A stretch of DNA of 64,000 nucleotides from Sisyra terminalis. Lineage: Eukaryota > Arthropoda > Insecta > Neuroptera > Sisyridae. The position numbers were made by a program, and so were the translations under genes. Position 1 is the first letter of the stretch. Each line of letters starts with the position of its first letter. Below the pieces are notes generated by a model. The model worked only from the letters and a program-made list of their open reading frames with translations, did no database searches and was not told where the DNA came from. Below are positions 11,701 to 24,302 of the stretch, one piece after another. Location: assembly GCA_958496175.1 (NCBI GenBank), contig OY292275.1:43415701-43479700 (forward strand), written 5' to 3'.

Positions 11701-14700
11701 GATGTCAAAAGCTTCAAAACAACTTTAGCATACCAATTACTGACTCGAATCTTTTACACAAAATAGTGTACAACTTTTAATGAGTTTACCACGTCAAAGG
11801 CGGAACACAATCAATCTAAATTTGATAGTTCTTTTTTTTTTCAACAATGTTCCCCGTAATGTAAACAATAACTAAACAAACCCTAATTCGTTATAGCACA
11901 TCACTTCATAAGTAATTCTAACTTCTTCAAGTGCTTTTTTAAAGAATCATAAGAAAAGAAGGGGACTAATAAATATATCAAAAGGAAAATTCCTACTAAC
12001 TTTACGGTATTACAAAATCGGGATTAATTTTGCTCGAAACCAAAAAAATGAATTATAAGTGTTTTTCTCTAAGCGAAGACATATAGATATGACAAACATT
12101 ACAAATAAGAGAGTTCCTGTCTAAAGTTAATACAATAACATGTAGACAACATGGATATGATTTAGTGACAGGAAAACTCTTGATAGAACTTCTATGAAAA
12201 GGATAACCTATACAAATAATAAAGATAAGAAATATCTAACTAGTAACTATTATCTAGTAACATACTCACACTCAATACTAACACAACTGAAAAAAGGTAA
12301 AAATTGATAGCTGAATGAAATCGAAATGACAGTTGAAACAAATGACAACAATTAGTTCAAATTTGACTTAATAATTGTTATACCTGGTTTTTACTCACAC
12401 ATTTCTTATGCGAGACAATTGTTTTTTGTCGTTGTCAATATATAGATACATTCATTTGCCTATTGTTATATTGATATTAAAGAATGTCACAAGGATCAGA
12501 ATAGATCCTGGTTCTGACTCGTAGTCGTTTCAACTCCCTAAAACCACCATATGAACTAAGGAATTCTCACATAGTTTACTGCTTCCTGGTTGGATTTATC
12601 TCAGAAGTAAATCTGAACAACTAGTACTGGGGACAACTTTGGAGTGTAATATTCCTTCTAGGATACACAGCTATTTACAAGAGAAGCAAATATTCTTAGC
12701 AAAATTGTACTTAATTACCAGCCTGAAATTTGAATTTAATACTGTACTATAAAGAAAAATTTCCGAATGCTTTCGAAGTTGCAGTTAAAGGTGTAACTTA
12801 TTGTGCATTGTTATCCTTTGACAATAAGAAATCTAGTCAAGGTAGATAGGTAAAGCTAGAAAAAGTAGTAAAAGGCTCAAAAATATTTAAGACATTCGCA
12901 CCCGGAATGTCTTTTTTCAGTTGGAATAAAAAAAATATTGTTAGAATTCTAATAAGCTTAGAAAATAGCTTGAAACTGTTACGGGAACCATAGTTGCGGG
13001 ATTTCGGGGGATGTTTAGTCCCGCAAATACCACAATTCGATAGTTCGATCTAACAGGGTTGCATTCCCTATGCTAAAATAATACTTGTTAAAACTTAGTT
13101 TTAAATGATTCAATGTACTTTGGAGGGTGGACATGAGAGTCATTCTATTTAGAATAAATTCCACTCAATTAATCGATTCACCTCATTTCGGTGATATATT
13201 TATTTCTCGTGCGTTTATTCGTGCAATACTTGTTCGGTAAAAATAAGTATGTTGATTTTTTAGATGTATTTTGTAGAATGGAATGACTGTTTATCCTTAT
13301 AATTTAAAATCTTAAATCTATATGGATAGATTATACAAAAGAATAGTTAGTATAGTTTGCTGCTTTTTCCGTTCTGTATACTATCCTGGAACTTATCGTT
13401 AATATAGTGGTTATTGTATGGAATAGTTCAGAATTCTGAAACAAATAATTTTATAAGTTTGAAAATTATTTTTCCAAATATCAAGTAGTATGAGTAATAT
13501 TGGTATGAAACACAAGAAAATGTTTTCTTCAAATCAGTAAAAGCAATTTTGTTATATCAATTTCAGCAATAATAGTGTCTACAAATGGAACTTTTCCTTA
13601 GTATTTTATGGATTGAACGATCATTCAAATTGTGTTCACGTAAAATCATTGATAAACCAGCAAAACTAGTAAATTTTTCTGGAAACTATGGAATTTTAAA
13701 AAACATAAATACCTTTTGAGATCCTAATCGGACTATTTTAAGTATTATTATTTCTAAGTTTTAATACTTTTGCATTTTTTCTTCAAAAAGCTAGTAAGAC
13801 ACAATCTTAATCTACTTTCCTAGACCTAAATATTTGGCACAAGATCCAAAAAAGAAGCAAACCCAGATAAAAAATAAAAATTTCGGCGAATTTTTCAAAA
13901 TTGCTTGTATTTTAACAATGTGACACTAGCCACGTATTTTTCTCAACGAAAACTTATATTATTCAATATCTTTCAAGCCAAAGAATCCGAAGAAACGGAC
14001 GAGGTCATCAGGATTTAGCATTATTCTCAGTCGGTTTTTTATGGGCTGTGTTGGTTTTTTTGCATGATTCCAACAAAATTTTATCACAATTTGCTCCATC
14101 ATATCATTTCAAGGTAACAAACCGAAAAATTTTCAGACTTAAAATTGCCATGAATTTAGCCAGTATGGCGGCGGTAGACAACAGGACGAAATTACATTCA
14201 TTCATTTTTAAAATGGGTGCAAAGAAAGAAAGCGTTGGCGTTTTTTCTTCTTGGAAATATCAAATTATTCAAAAGTTTCATCCTTTTAACTCGTAACAGT
14301 TTCTTTTTTTTTGTGTTTGGCTTATAAAGGATGCCACACAGTCAATGTCACTCTAAATATATCTATTTTCGCCCGAAATATATAATGTCCATGTGAATAC
14401 TCGAAATTCTGGCCTCTCATTCTTTCCGCAGCAGGTACATTTTTCTGTCCATTCTACATCTTGTTCAGGGTCTTTATGGTCTTAGAACGTGTCGACCAAA
14501 AAAAAAAACATATGAAAAAAGCCATTTAGCCCATATAGAACGAGGATAATTCCAAGACATTTCTCAAAAGAACCCAATTGAAATTCTTTATTTTCCCGCC
14601 AAAGACAAAGATCCACAACCCAAAAACTTTGGTTCGACTGGTGAAGAATCCAAAAAACCTCTTCAAAACCTCTCTGAACCCTTTCCCCTCACTCACACCC

Positions 14701-15590
14701 CATCAACTGATAAAAATACGTTCAATCAAATTAAGACTTGATTATAAAAGCCACAACAAAGATAGAGCAATTGAACCAATGAGCGAGAAAAGGGTTCGAT
14801 CAACAACGGCGGGAGAATTTGAATTTTTCTCATTAATGTCTGACAAACACCAAAGGCTCGGTTGTAAAATCGAGTATATATGTCTTAGCGTTTGTAAGAA
14901 TCAAAAATAAATAAATTATAAATAAAGATATGGAAAAAATCTGCGCGACAAGCGAAAAAAACAACATTAAGTTCAACAACCTAATAAAAATATTTGCTAA
15001 CGCCACCTTGTCAATATATCTAAATTTTTTTCATATAACGTCTACTCGGTTTATTAGTGAAAGAAATGTAAACATTCAAAGCGGACACTTATTAATAAGG
15101 AAAATCAACAAAAAATGTATCGGCTATTTGGGAAGTTGTACGGGTTGGAGAAGATGGCGGAGGGAATAGCGGAAAAACAAAGTGCATATTGTATGCATTT
15201 GGATTTGGTACAGGCAAGGACAGAACAATAACAACAGCATCCAACAACATATTCTCTCCACCCCGCACCACGTGGCGTTATAGTTTACATACTACGTCTA
15301 CTATTTCACACAGCCACACCAATACTCGTTTCTTTCATACATACAAAAGTGCATTTAATGCACTGAAATGCATCCGAAACTAAACACTCGTTTACATATA
15401 CACACATGTACACATATGAGTGCATCATTAAAATGCATTGATATGGCCATATGTGAGGCTAAGTGTGTATATGTAAGTGTGGGTTTCCGACGACAACAAA
15501 CAACGCTTACAACATATTAAAAAACTACTGCGTAGTATGTAGAAATGCATTCCAATTGCATCAGACATTCTCAAACATTTTTTTTGAAGA
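8720..15590. other. Intronic sequence, no gene or complete repeat recognised
   Basis: AT-rich throughout, with less biased patches near 10.2-10.7, 11.1-11.7, 14.0-14.9 and 15.1-15.5 kb. Frames there (up to about 110 codons) are rich in Lys, Ile, Phe and His and lack domains. Near 9405-9480 there is a faint copy of the repeat seen at 7.7-8.7 kb. Confidence 0.45.
12889..12917. other. 9-bp hairpin followed by a T run
   Basis: AAGACATTC and GAATGTCTT form a perfect stem with loop GCACCCG, then continue into six T residues. The shape resembles an intrinsic terminator, but in a nuclear intron it has no known role. Chance is likely. Confidence 0.25.
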
Positions 15591-15596
15591 ACTCAC

Positions 15597-15662
15597 CATT
15601 TTTCTAGTGGTTAAACTTATGGGGACAAATCAAAGAACACTCACCTGAAACAAAAAGAAATT
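15597..15662 (-). promoter_or_regulatory. Second recursive splice site candidate with downstream second donor
   Basis: On the minus strand TTTCTTTTTGTTTCAG is joined directly to GTGAGTG at 15645/15644. A second donor (ATG then GTGAGTTC) lies at 15597/15596, giving a possible 48-nt RS-exon. This is the same architecture and orientation as the site at position 48, about 15.6 kb away, and the pyrimidine tract is nearly identical. Confidence 0.5.
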
Positions 15663-16718
15663 AACAATTAATATCAATTTTTAAAAAATATTAGACAAAA
15701 AAAACATTTTACTCGAGATTTCTCTTTAAAATTTAGTTATTTTGATCATTTTCAAAAACATTTAATGGAAATATACAACTTTTTTGTTGAAGGTAATATT
15801 CTACTATAACTCCCTATTTTTTTGTGGAGTTCGAATAGTTAAATAAAATTATAACTTTTGAAAAAATAAAAAAAAATTACAATTTTTTTCGGAATGCCTA
15901 TCAAAAACGAAAGATATTATTTTTGGAAAAACCACTAAACCGATTTTGATGCTATTTTTTGATTTTTCTTATTTTTCCCATTATATAACTATTCGAAATT
16001 TTTCGATTATCTTAGGTTAGTGTTTAAAATATTAAAGAACTAAAACATGGTAGATCAAATCTTATAACCGACAAGTGGTTCCTCGTTTTGATCGTCTTTT
16101 TCAATTCCTACACCTCCCTCTATAGTGAAAAAAAATATAATAATAGTCGTGTACTTCAGGTTTAAGAAACTATATGCATCCGATTCGAATAAAGTTTACA
16201 GTTCTCAAAGAAAAAAAAATCACAGAATTACCTCTGATATAGTACAATAGTATCTCTATATAAGAATTAATAAGGAATTATAATTTTAATTATTAGTCAG
16301 ATTTATTTTCTACCAAAATCATTCAATAAGGCAAGACTTTTAGACAGGAAAATTTGGTTACTTTTTACCTATACCAGCCATAACGTAATACTAAAATATG
16401 GCTAGTTGACGCTGATTATTTTTTTACCAATAATTTTCCATTTTCCTTTCTAAATGTTTGTAATGAAAATATACCAACAGACTAATGTACTTTAATTCCA
16501 AAAATTAAAAAAAAATTACAGCTAATGAAGTCAAATTCAACTGGTAGGTTTTCTTTTTTTGTATTGTATGCCCAGTTTAGTGCCATAAGGGATACTCATG
16601 AAAGTTTATCTAATAAACAGGTAGGTATATATGGAAAATATAAGTTTGATAATTTTATCAAGGGTTGGTATTTCCAACCATAGATAAATAAATCATATCC
16701 TTAAGATATCCTTTAGGT

Positions 16719-17036
16719 CAATATTTTTACATCTAAATAGTGACATTTATCTTCCAAATAAAATTTTATCCGGAGAATAAAAAAACATGTGTATTTCCCT
16801 TAAGAATAGAGAATTGTTTAGAATTTATCTAAAAGGTAAAATTTTATCAATTAATCCATAGGTCTATCTACCCATGAGTGAAAATAGCAGCCCTTAATTG
16901 ATAAAAAATTATCTTTTAGATAAAACCTACACATCCATCCTACAAATCTCTATTCTTAGTTAAATATTCACATGTTTTCTTTATCCTCCGGAGAATTTAC
17001 CTAGAAGATAAATGTTACTATCTAAATGTGAAAATA
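16719..17036. mobile_element. Foldback/MITE with about 150-bp arms, copy 1
   Basis: The left arm (about 16719-16870) and right arm (about 16895-17036) are diverged reverse complements. Shared blocks include ACATTTATCTTC, TCCGGAG, AAACATGTG, AAGAATAGAGA and ATTTTTTATCAATTAA. A second copy occurs at 37240-37415, continuing at 37857 after a nested hAT insertion. Confidence 0.6.
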
Positions 17037-18559
17037 CTGGTCCTATAATAATTATGTTTTTGTTACTTTGAGAAAAACAAATAACATTTAGATAAAAGAG
17101 TTTTGAGGTTCGTTTTGGTAGGAAAATTATTAAAGTTTTATGTGTTAATTTTATAAAAATTATATTTTTTTGTACTATTTACCTATAAGAGAATTAATCT
17201 AGGTTAAGACTTTAGAGTGTCATATTTTTAAACGAAGCTAAATCTTATTTAGATAACCACCAATAAGAATTCAGTATTATATAATTTTGATTACTGAATA
17301 CCGAAATTTTAAAGTTTTGTTAAGAAAAGACATTTAGAAAATTCAAATAGAAGAATCTAAGAATTCATTTGATTTTTGGCCACTATATTGAAAACAGTAC
17401 ATATATTGAAAAGATATATCTTTTTCAGATATTTAAAAAAAAATGGATAATTACTATCACTGTAGAACTACGGAGGTCTTTAGAGACTCTGACGTTAACA
17501 GAAACCCGTAAACCGAAAAACATTAGAGAAATTGATACCAAAATATTTTAGAGGGACTATCTTGACTACTCGTCCATAAATATGTTTTCCAATTTGTCAA
17601 GTACAAATTTTGCAAGGCAGTAATCAATTTGAAGCTTTGATTCTATTTAAATTTTAGTAGTAACATCTTTAACTTCACCCTAGAAAATTTGGTACATAAT
17701 GAAAAATAACTTGATGGTTTATAACAAAAATCAAAATTTTTCAATCGTTATTTTTCCATCAAAACTAAAGAAAAACAATGAATGATTTCCAAGTCGAATC
17801 AAACAGTAATTTGGCAATGGAATACCAAAAATTTACGAACAATTCGTACCAAACCAAACAGTAATCAGTCGTCTTTTTTTCATTTCTGCATCAAATCATA
17901 TGCAACGAGTTCTTATTACGTTTAGTTTTGCATAGTATTAAAATAAAGAAAAGTATTTTCCAGAAAAAACTGTCTAGATAACATATTAATATTAAAAACT
18001 TTTGACTACAAAGCTGCAAACGGAGACCAGCAACAAACATGAAAAACGCAGACTACGAAGAAAAAGCTCTCCGCAAACTTTTCCTTATTAATTTTGATCC
18101 TTCTAGTTTCCCCGCTTGGAAAATTCTTCACAAAGAATGCAATCAAATCACAAAGCACAAATCGTATATATATTCAATGCTAATTTAAACCAACAAACTA
18201 TCAAGCTACGGAAATAAACATTTTTCATGGATTTTATACGTAAGAACTATTTCACATTTATACGTTTCTTTCTACTGTATTGGATATGGTATCGTCACAG
18301 TTAGCAAGTTTTTCAAGAGGGGGAGTGAGCATCGTTTTATAAGTAAATTATATTTAATATAATAGAGGGAATCATTAGTTTCTGGTGATTTGTATTAAAA
18401 TTTTACGCTGAAAAGATAGCGATTTGAGGAAGTTGGAATTGATTTGAAATGTATCACTGTTTTGAAATGGAATATAAAAAATATAGTCTGTTGGGTATTT
18501 ACTATTTACGTTTTGTCTGCTATCTGTTTCATGTTAATGTTGGCGTATTGCACACTAAT

Positions 18560-18860
18560 ACGAAGATAGAGAATGTGAATGCAGTGTGGAGACTCGGGAG
18601 GAATGCGGCCGATCGTCAGGGCCATGGCCGACCCGTCGAGCAATGACCAAGGAGTGCCGCCCCACCGCCCCAATGCGCGGGGTTTGTTTTGATTTCAAAC
18701 TCACCATCATATTTCGTCTCTCTTCTCCATTTCTCACCCATCCATCCCAATTCACAAACATAAAAATGACCAAATCCACAATTCCCTAATCTCACCACCC
18801 GACCAACAAATTTGGAAATCGATATTATCGATAGCTAAACACTTTACTATCGATTGAATG
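18560..18860. promoter_or_regulatory. CG-richer island with DRE-like TATCGATA motifs
   Basis: A less AT-rich stretch (18580-18690) with several CG dinucleotides is followed by three CGAT motifs within 37 bp: ATCGAT at 18818, a perfect TATCGATA at 18826-18833, and TATCGAT at 18848. In Drosophila TATCGATA is the DREF/BEAF-32 site of housekeeping promoters and insulators. No gene start was recognised here. Confidence 0.25.
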
Positions 18861-19485
18861 TTTTAGCACCGCTACAAATCGAACACAACATCCAGACAAG
18901 TTCATTGATATTTACATTCTTACAAGTTTTACGATATACATAACCTATCAACTTCAGCTTCGACCAACATCGTTCAACTACGCAAATCAAAAACAAAAAC
19001 CAAGCGAGGAAAATGAATGATGCTATAACACCGCATGGGATGCCCTTTAACCTACAACCAAGAGTCAATTGAAAGAAAAAAACGCAATAGTCTTTTGCAT
19101 TACTTGAATGGAAAACTCGCTCAATATCTTGCATCTCTTATCAAAGCGGATATCGTACTAGTGAAACTCTTTTTATTATCAATAAAAATATCCAATAATA
19201 ACGTAATAACGCGACATCCGGTGACATGATTTCAAATAACCCGCGCGCGTTTGCCTCTATGTGTCGTTTCTTCTTGCTCTTGATTTATTGGTAACGCCAT
19301 TGTTAGTAATCGTGATTGCGGATCATTTTTTTTTCACAACCGTATACTACTTTTGGCTTTCTTTCGCACTTCATTCTACTTTCAAATAAAATAAATACAC
19401 AAAAAGATTCCGGCTTTTGAAACAAATGCTACGCAATAAGTTCCCAATAGAAACAAATAGATTTTAAAAGTACATGAAATGCTCT

Positions 19486-19580
19486 CTAGATGGCGTAGTA
19501 GAAGGATCCTTGCTCTTTACACCCGTGGTTCCGGGTTCAAATTCTACAAAATGTGGGAACTTTTATAACTAAAAGTAGTT
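19486..19580 (+). mobile_element. tRNA-derived SINE fragment (family 2)
   Basis: A box A-like TGGCGTAGTAGAAGG and a box B-like GGGTTCAAATTC lie about 35 bp apart, the spacing of an internal RNA polymerase III promoter. No tRNA acceptor stem closes around it, so a SINE head is more likely than a tRNA gene. Confidence 0.45.
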
Positions 19581-19787
19581 TTCAATCATATATTTGCTAA
19601 AAACTTCAACAACTATCGAGTAACTATGAAATAAAAAGAATGTGTTGTATCTAAAATTGCGAAGATTTATTTAGGTATACGTATTACAACAATAGAGGTT
19701 TAAAGCAATCGTTCCTAACGGAAGTAAAACAACATCTTCCTAGGGAGCACTACAACTTTTGAAAGGAAATGGCGGTGGTTGCAGATA

Positions 19788-20652
19788 CAGTAATCCCCGC
19801 TTTACGGAAATTCGATATTACGGACATGATTAATTAATTATCAAAATTTCGATATACCAACGAAATATTCGTAATTACGGACAAAATATCGCACTCGTCG
19901 TAGAATAAAGGTACAACTCAAAAATTGAACTTGTCGAGAAATCGTTCATAAAGTTCTTGTTATATATGAAGTTCTCTAAAATAGACTGAACATTGGTAAT
20001 ACCTTACGTAGTGGGGGAATACGAGTATATACTACAGTTAACCTTCTATTCTACGTACAAAATAGGTGGCTTCCTCAACATAAAAGTGTTGTTAATTCAA
20101 AACTTGCAGTTATTGAGCTGTACCTCAATTTTAAGACAGGGGTAATATGTATTTTTTTTTTGTTTTCCTTACATTTTTTGTAAAGAATCCCAACAGTAAA
20201 ATAATAAAAAAAAATAGTACATACAGTGTATACAATATATAGGATGTATTGCGGTCTAATTTTTGTAGTATAATTTAATATAAAAATATATAAAAAACAT
20301 ACCATAAACATAAATTTGAACAGAAGTTCAAACAAAAATATTCGTGACGTATTGCCCAAATACGTATTTCGATTGTCAAGCAATCTTCCTCAGTGGTCAT
20401 CAAGTAGTTTAGATCACTCCGTAACTGCTTTGTGATGATTATGCAGTATAGTGCAGTGTTAATTTATTTACACTTTATATTTAATGGGAATCTATAGTAA
20501 AATTGAGTTCTTTTAATGGTATTTTTACTAGCTAGAACGCATCTATCACTTTCCAATAGGATCTCATAGTAATAGCGGTTTCGTTTAAGGGATTTTCGAC
20601 TTAAGGACAGTTTATGAGGAACGCATCCTGTCCGTAAAGCGGAGGATTACTC
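19788..20652. mobile_element. pogo/Tigger-type non-autonomous element, copy 1
   Basis: The left end CAGTAATCCCCGCTTTACGG and right end TCCGTAAAGCGGAGGATTAC are inverted, with TA on both sides (19786-19787, 20653-20654). The right third matches the element ending at 47870 (TAGTAAAATTG, GGATCTCATAG, CGCATCCTG). It is interrupted at about 20222-20440 by a partial inverted-repeat retroelement. No transposase frame is left. Confidence 0.7.
20222..20440 (-). mobile_element. Inverted-repeat retroelement, copy 2 (one arm and half the centre)
   Basis: Carries the outer end CAGTGTATACAATATATAGG, the TTTGAACAGAAGTTCAAAC block, and the hammerhead-like core on the minus strand (CTGAGGA, hairpin, GAAA, stem). 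It then stops within the central segment. It is nested in the pogo element at 19788-20652. The second arm is missing. Confidence 0.65.
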
Positions 20653-21034
20653 TACAGGTGGGGGGAGGGATTTAATAAGGCTAAAATTTTGTTTTTTTCT
20701 TTTTACGGAATTGGTATAAGGAGCTATTACGAGGGGCGTTGAAATTTCTTTCCCTCATAATGAATGGTTCATAAAAGATTAGTAAGTTATGGATTTTAAC
20801 GATAGTAAAAAGCGACTTCAATCATATGAATCTTTAATCAAAGGGGTCTAAATTCGGAAAAAAACAATTGGAAGTCTGTATTTATTTGTGCGATTTCGAT
20901 ACAAGCCAAATAAAAAGAGTAGTATTATATTGTTCCCCCTATCATACTATCAGTTAACTCGTATAACAATGTAATAATGATTAGTTTATATCAGAGGTTA
21001 TCAGCTTTTTTGGGCCTAAAAGCACATTCTAGGA

Positions 21035-21256
21035 TAGTGGTTCTTAAGCCTTGTTGGAAGTACTGACTTCCATCAGTTTTGTATGCGCATTCACCGAACC
21101 CTTCTTAATTGGAAAATAAAATATTTTTTTTTCAAATTCCAAACATAGGTATACATAGGTCATATGAGTCGGAGGTGTGTTTTGACCTCCGCCGAACCTG
21201 CGGGACTGATTTACCGAACCCTACGGGTTCGATTGAACCCAGATTAAGAACTACTG
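21035..21256. mobile_element. hAT-type MITE, 222 bp, perfect 8-bp duplication
   Basis: TAGTGGTTCTTAA and TTAAGAACTACTG are inverted ends. TTCTAGGA occurs on both sides (21027-21034 and 21257-21264). The internal GAACCCTTCTTAATTGG and AAACATAGGTATA blocks resemble the element at 26440. Confidence 0.82.
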
Positions 21257-21639
21257 TTCTAGGATGTCAATCCAGCCCACCAGCGAGTGGCGAGTAATAT
21301 TTATTAATAAATATCAATATTTCAAGATAAATTGTTGGAAATCATTATTAATTCCTGCAAAAAGGCTTCATTTTTTTTCATAGCGGTGAGCACATGTAAA
21401 ACAGTTTGCGGGCACCATGGTGCCTACAAACAAAGGATTGAAGGCCACTGTAGTTTTGATTATTTACTAGTTTCTAATCTAAAACCAGGGATACTGGTTG
21501 GAAACCAGAAAGTAGCTTAAAGGTGTAGAATACAGTTGGGTATTCAGAAAGGTTTGTGTTGAGATTATGTTGTTTTGGTTGATCTTACGAATCGTTGCAT
21601 TTGTGACCTGTTGGCATTGCAGGAATGCAGCAGCAAAAG

Positions 21640-23170
21640 CAACAAGCATGACCATCATGGTGCAGATCAAGTGAGAGGGTCTTACAACTCGACATTACGG
21701 TCAACAATTTAACGTGCGTAGGTCGAGATATCTTTCAACGTCCTGAAGACTATCTTCATCATATGCTGATGATGATAACCATTGGCGAGTTAGTGTGTGT
21801 GGCCAGAAGACGGCGGCGAGGATGATTTTCAGACAATCGCGTTTCTAGAAGACGATGACCACCAAAGAGAATCGAAACAATGTTAGTGAGAGAGCAACGA
21901 CATGTTTGGTGTTATCTTCATCGTATTTTTATACCGTAAGTCTTCGGTGTGGTTTCACCATTAACGCGCACCTCACCACCACCACCCGTTCATCGTATCA
22001 GGTTGTCTTTTAATATTATCACCGACATTGTGGAACGCCATAATAGATAACACACACGGACGCAACAACAACAAGAAATCCCATTCGAAAGGAACGAATG
22101 TCGCTGGCTGCTGTTGTTGCCGTTGCCGCGATTGCCGCTGTTTGCTGCATTCCAGGTCGGCTGCCCAATGGGGGTCATTGACAATACAAGGTCATCTTAA
22201 TCGACTTGTTTTTTCCATGCTGAATGCTGGGAATTTTCTCTCGCAATGCGTAAATTCTCTCTCAATCCCTACAACGTTCTCTTCCTCAGTCCACTCAGCT
22301 CAACGAACCAAACTACTCAGATCAACAATTAGCTAAAAAATTTAAATAACTATTAGAGGCTAAATACTCTCGACGTAGGTACTCCATGCCACACACACCT
22401 TTGCCACGTCTTCCGTTAAACGGAATTAAGTCTCAATGAAAATTTTCGTTGGTTTTCGTCCGTAGTCGTACGAGACGCTAAGGTTAATGACATGGTTTTA
22501 CAAATGGAATTAATGGATGTGGAATGCACAACACATTGCACAGAGCAAAAAAAAAACGGAGATCACCACGGATACCACATACGGGAGAAAACGAGATAAA
22601 CAAACCGGACCAATCATACACATAAAAGTAGAACAGGAATTTCCAAGTCCAATTCCCCGAAAATCAACAATCTCGAACAAATTCCATCGAGTCGAGATTA
22701 CACCGAGAAAACAACCATTACCACTATTTTTGCAAAACTCTCCGATTTTCTACCGCAGTCCATCGAATTCGGAAAATACCACAATACCATCGACCAAAAT
22801 CCTATCAGTGGAAAAGTTGAGAAAATTCCAATCAAATCGACCAGTTAGGGGATGAAAAAATTCCAGTAAATTAAACGGAATTATTTCAATAATTTAAATG
22901 GAGTACAACTCACACTTGTTTTTAATGTAATCGATTGCAATATAGAACTCGACTAACGATATAATGTAATTAAAAGCGGATTGACGTCACGGGATGCATC
23001 AACACGTTGTTGTTCCATCCGGAATAGAGGCTCCATCCTTAAACGCCCCCTACTCTCATCGTTTTCCCTCTATCATCCAGCATTTATACAGTTTAGTGCC
23101 AGTTTAGCGTTCGTTTACAACCTACGGGAGTACATTCACAACAATAACAAGGGCAACGTCTGACCGATTT
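21640..23170. promoter_or_regulatory. Single-copy, less AT-rich island; possible regulatory region
   Basis: About 1.5 kb with higher CG content, short CTG/GCC-type runs near 22100-22150 and one CRE palindrome (TGACGTCA, 22982-22989). A 112-codon plus-strand frame at 22517-22855 has no recognisable domain and is probably accidental. I see no gene signal strong enough to call. Confidence 0.25.
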
Positions 23171-23534
23171 TCTCGTTCGTTACCTCCCATTTGAGTAACG
23201 AGAAAATACGAGGAAAGTGGAAAATTGTATCGTCGAGATTCTCTTTTTCACTTTTCGCTATTGAAACTTTGTTAATGAAAGATAAATATTTTTGATTTAG
23301 TTAATATACCTCGTGGAAATTGATTCCATTCAATGTAATAAAAGGATTTTATCTATTGATAATTTTCCACAGCCAGACGATGACGTAATATTGGAATTAA
23401 AAAGTACTTAATGAATTTTCTATGACATTTTTTCAAATGATTTAAAAAACTTAATTTTTTTTCTAACTATTAATTACATACGAGTATGTACATAAAACAA
23501 ATAATTCCTAATACCTGAAGAAGAATGCACACAA

Positions 23535-23575
23535 GACGAGACGAGATTTACCTGGTCTCGTCTCGAATTCGAGAC
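23535..23575. repeat. Overlapping palindromes
   Basis: GACGAGAC (23535-23542) pairs with GTCTCGTC (23555-23562), and GTCTCGAATTCGAGAC (23560-23575) is a perfect 16-bp palindrome. Together they could form alternative hairpins. Confidence 0.6.
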
Positions 23576-24139
23576 TGAGATCGGATGCGTGTAAAAATTG
23601 GAGTCGGGAATTATTTCAAGGCTTGAAATCTTTAGTTTTGGATGCATTTCGGTATGCAATTCATTATCGGTAAGACTATCCAAAATTTTGATGAAACCCC
23701 ACTGATATTAGATTCTGTAGAACCTTCCCTCAGAGGAAAAACAATGTTGAAATATTTAATTTCTGAATACGCAAATGACGAGCAGAATACACCACTAAAA
23801 CATAATCTTGCGTTTCCTCTTCCCTAAAATTTTGTTTATTTTCAATACTGTTCGTTTTCTTTTGAGAATCATTTGACGTATCTTCGGGAGTAATATCCAT
23901 AACATAATATATACATTTACCCCTTTTCTTACTCTATAAGCTTTTAGTTTAGTTCAATAACAACCCAGTATCTATCCACTTTGCGTACCTATTTGAGTAT
24001 TTTAGCAGTTTATTTTTAGTATTTGAGGAAGTATTTTAAAGAATTGGAAAATCAAGATTACCTCTATATATGTGAAGTTGAATTTAAGTAATAATACACT
24101 TTGAAATAATATTTTAATCTGGAAGATATAGTAACTATG

Positions 24140-24302
24140 CTTACTGGTGGCCGAGTGTTCAAGGTGGCCGCTCCAAATCTAGCAGGTGCTGGGTTCAGCT
24201 CTCGTAATGAGGACATTTTCAATATTTCTCGATTGACGGTTTTTTATTAACTCTAGAGCCACTAAAAATCTTGGCGGTTATAAGGCAACGATAAATAAAA
24301 AC
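24140..24302 (+). mobile_element. tRNA-derived SINE, copy A
   Basis: The head carries a box A-like GGTGGCCGAGTGTTCAAGG and a box B-like GCTGGGTTCAGCTC, like a tRNA of the Ser/Leu class. The tail is shared with the copies at 36205 and 61120 (TTTCAATATTTCTCGATT, TATTAACTCTAGAGCC, GCTAAAAATCTT-like, GGTTATAAGGC). Confidence 0.7.

Noticed and set aside
12889..12917. Bacterial-type terminator
   Set aside because: The hairpin plus T run fits the shape, but nothing else here is bacterial, and AT-rich DNA produces such hairpins by chance.
19486..19580. A functional tRNA gene
   Set aside because: Box A and B are present, but no acceptor stem or anticodon arm pairs properly.
22517..22855. 112-codon plus-strand frame
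   Set aside because: Lys/Ser/Pro-rich with no recognised domain, no splice context and no homologue that I know.
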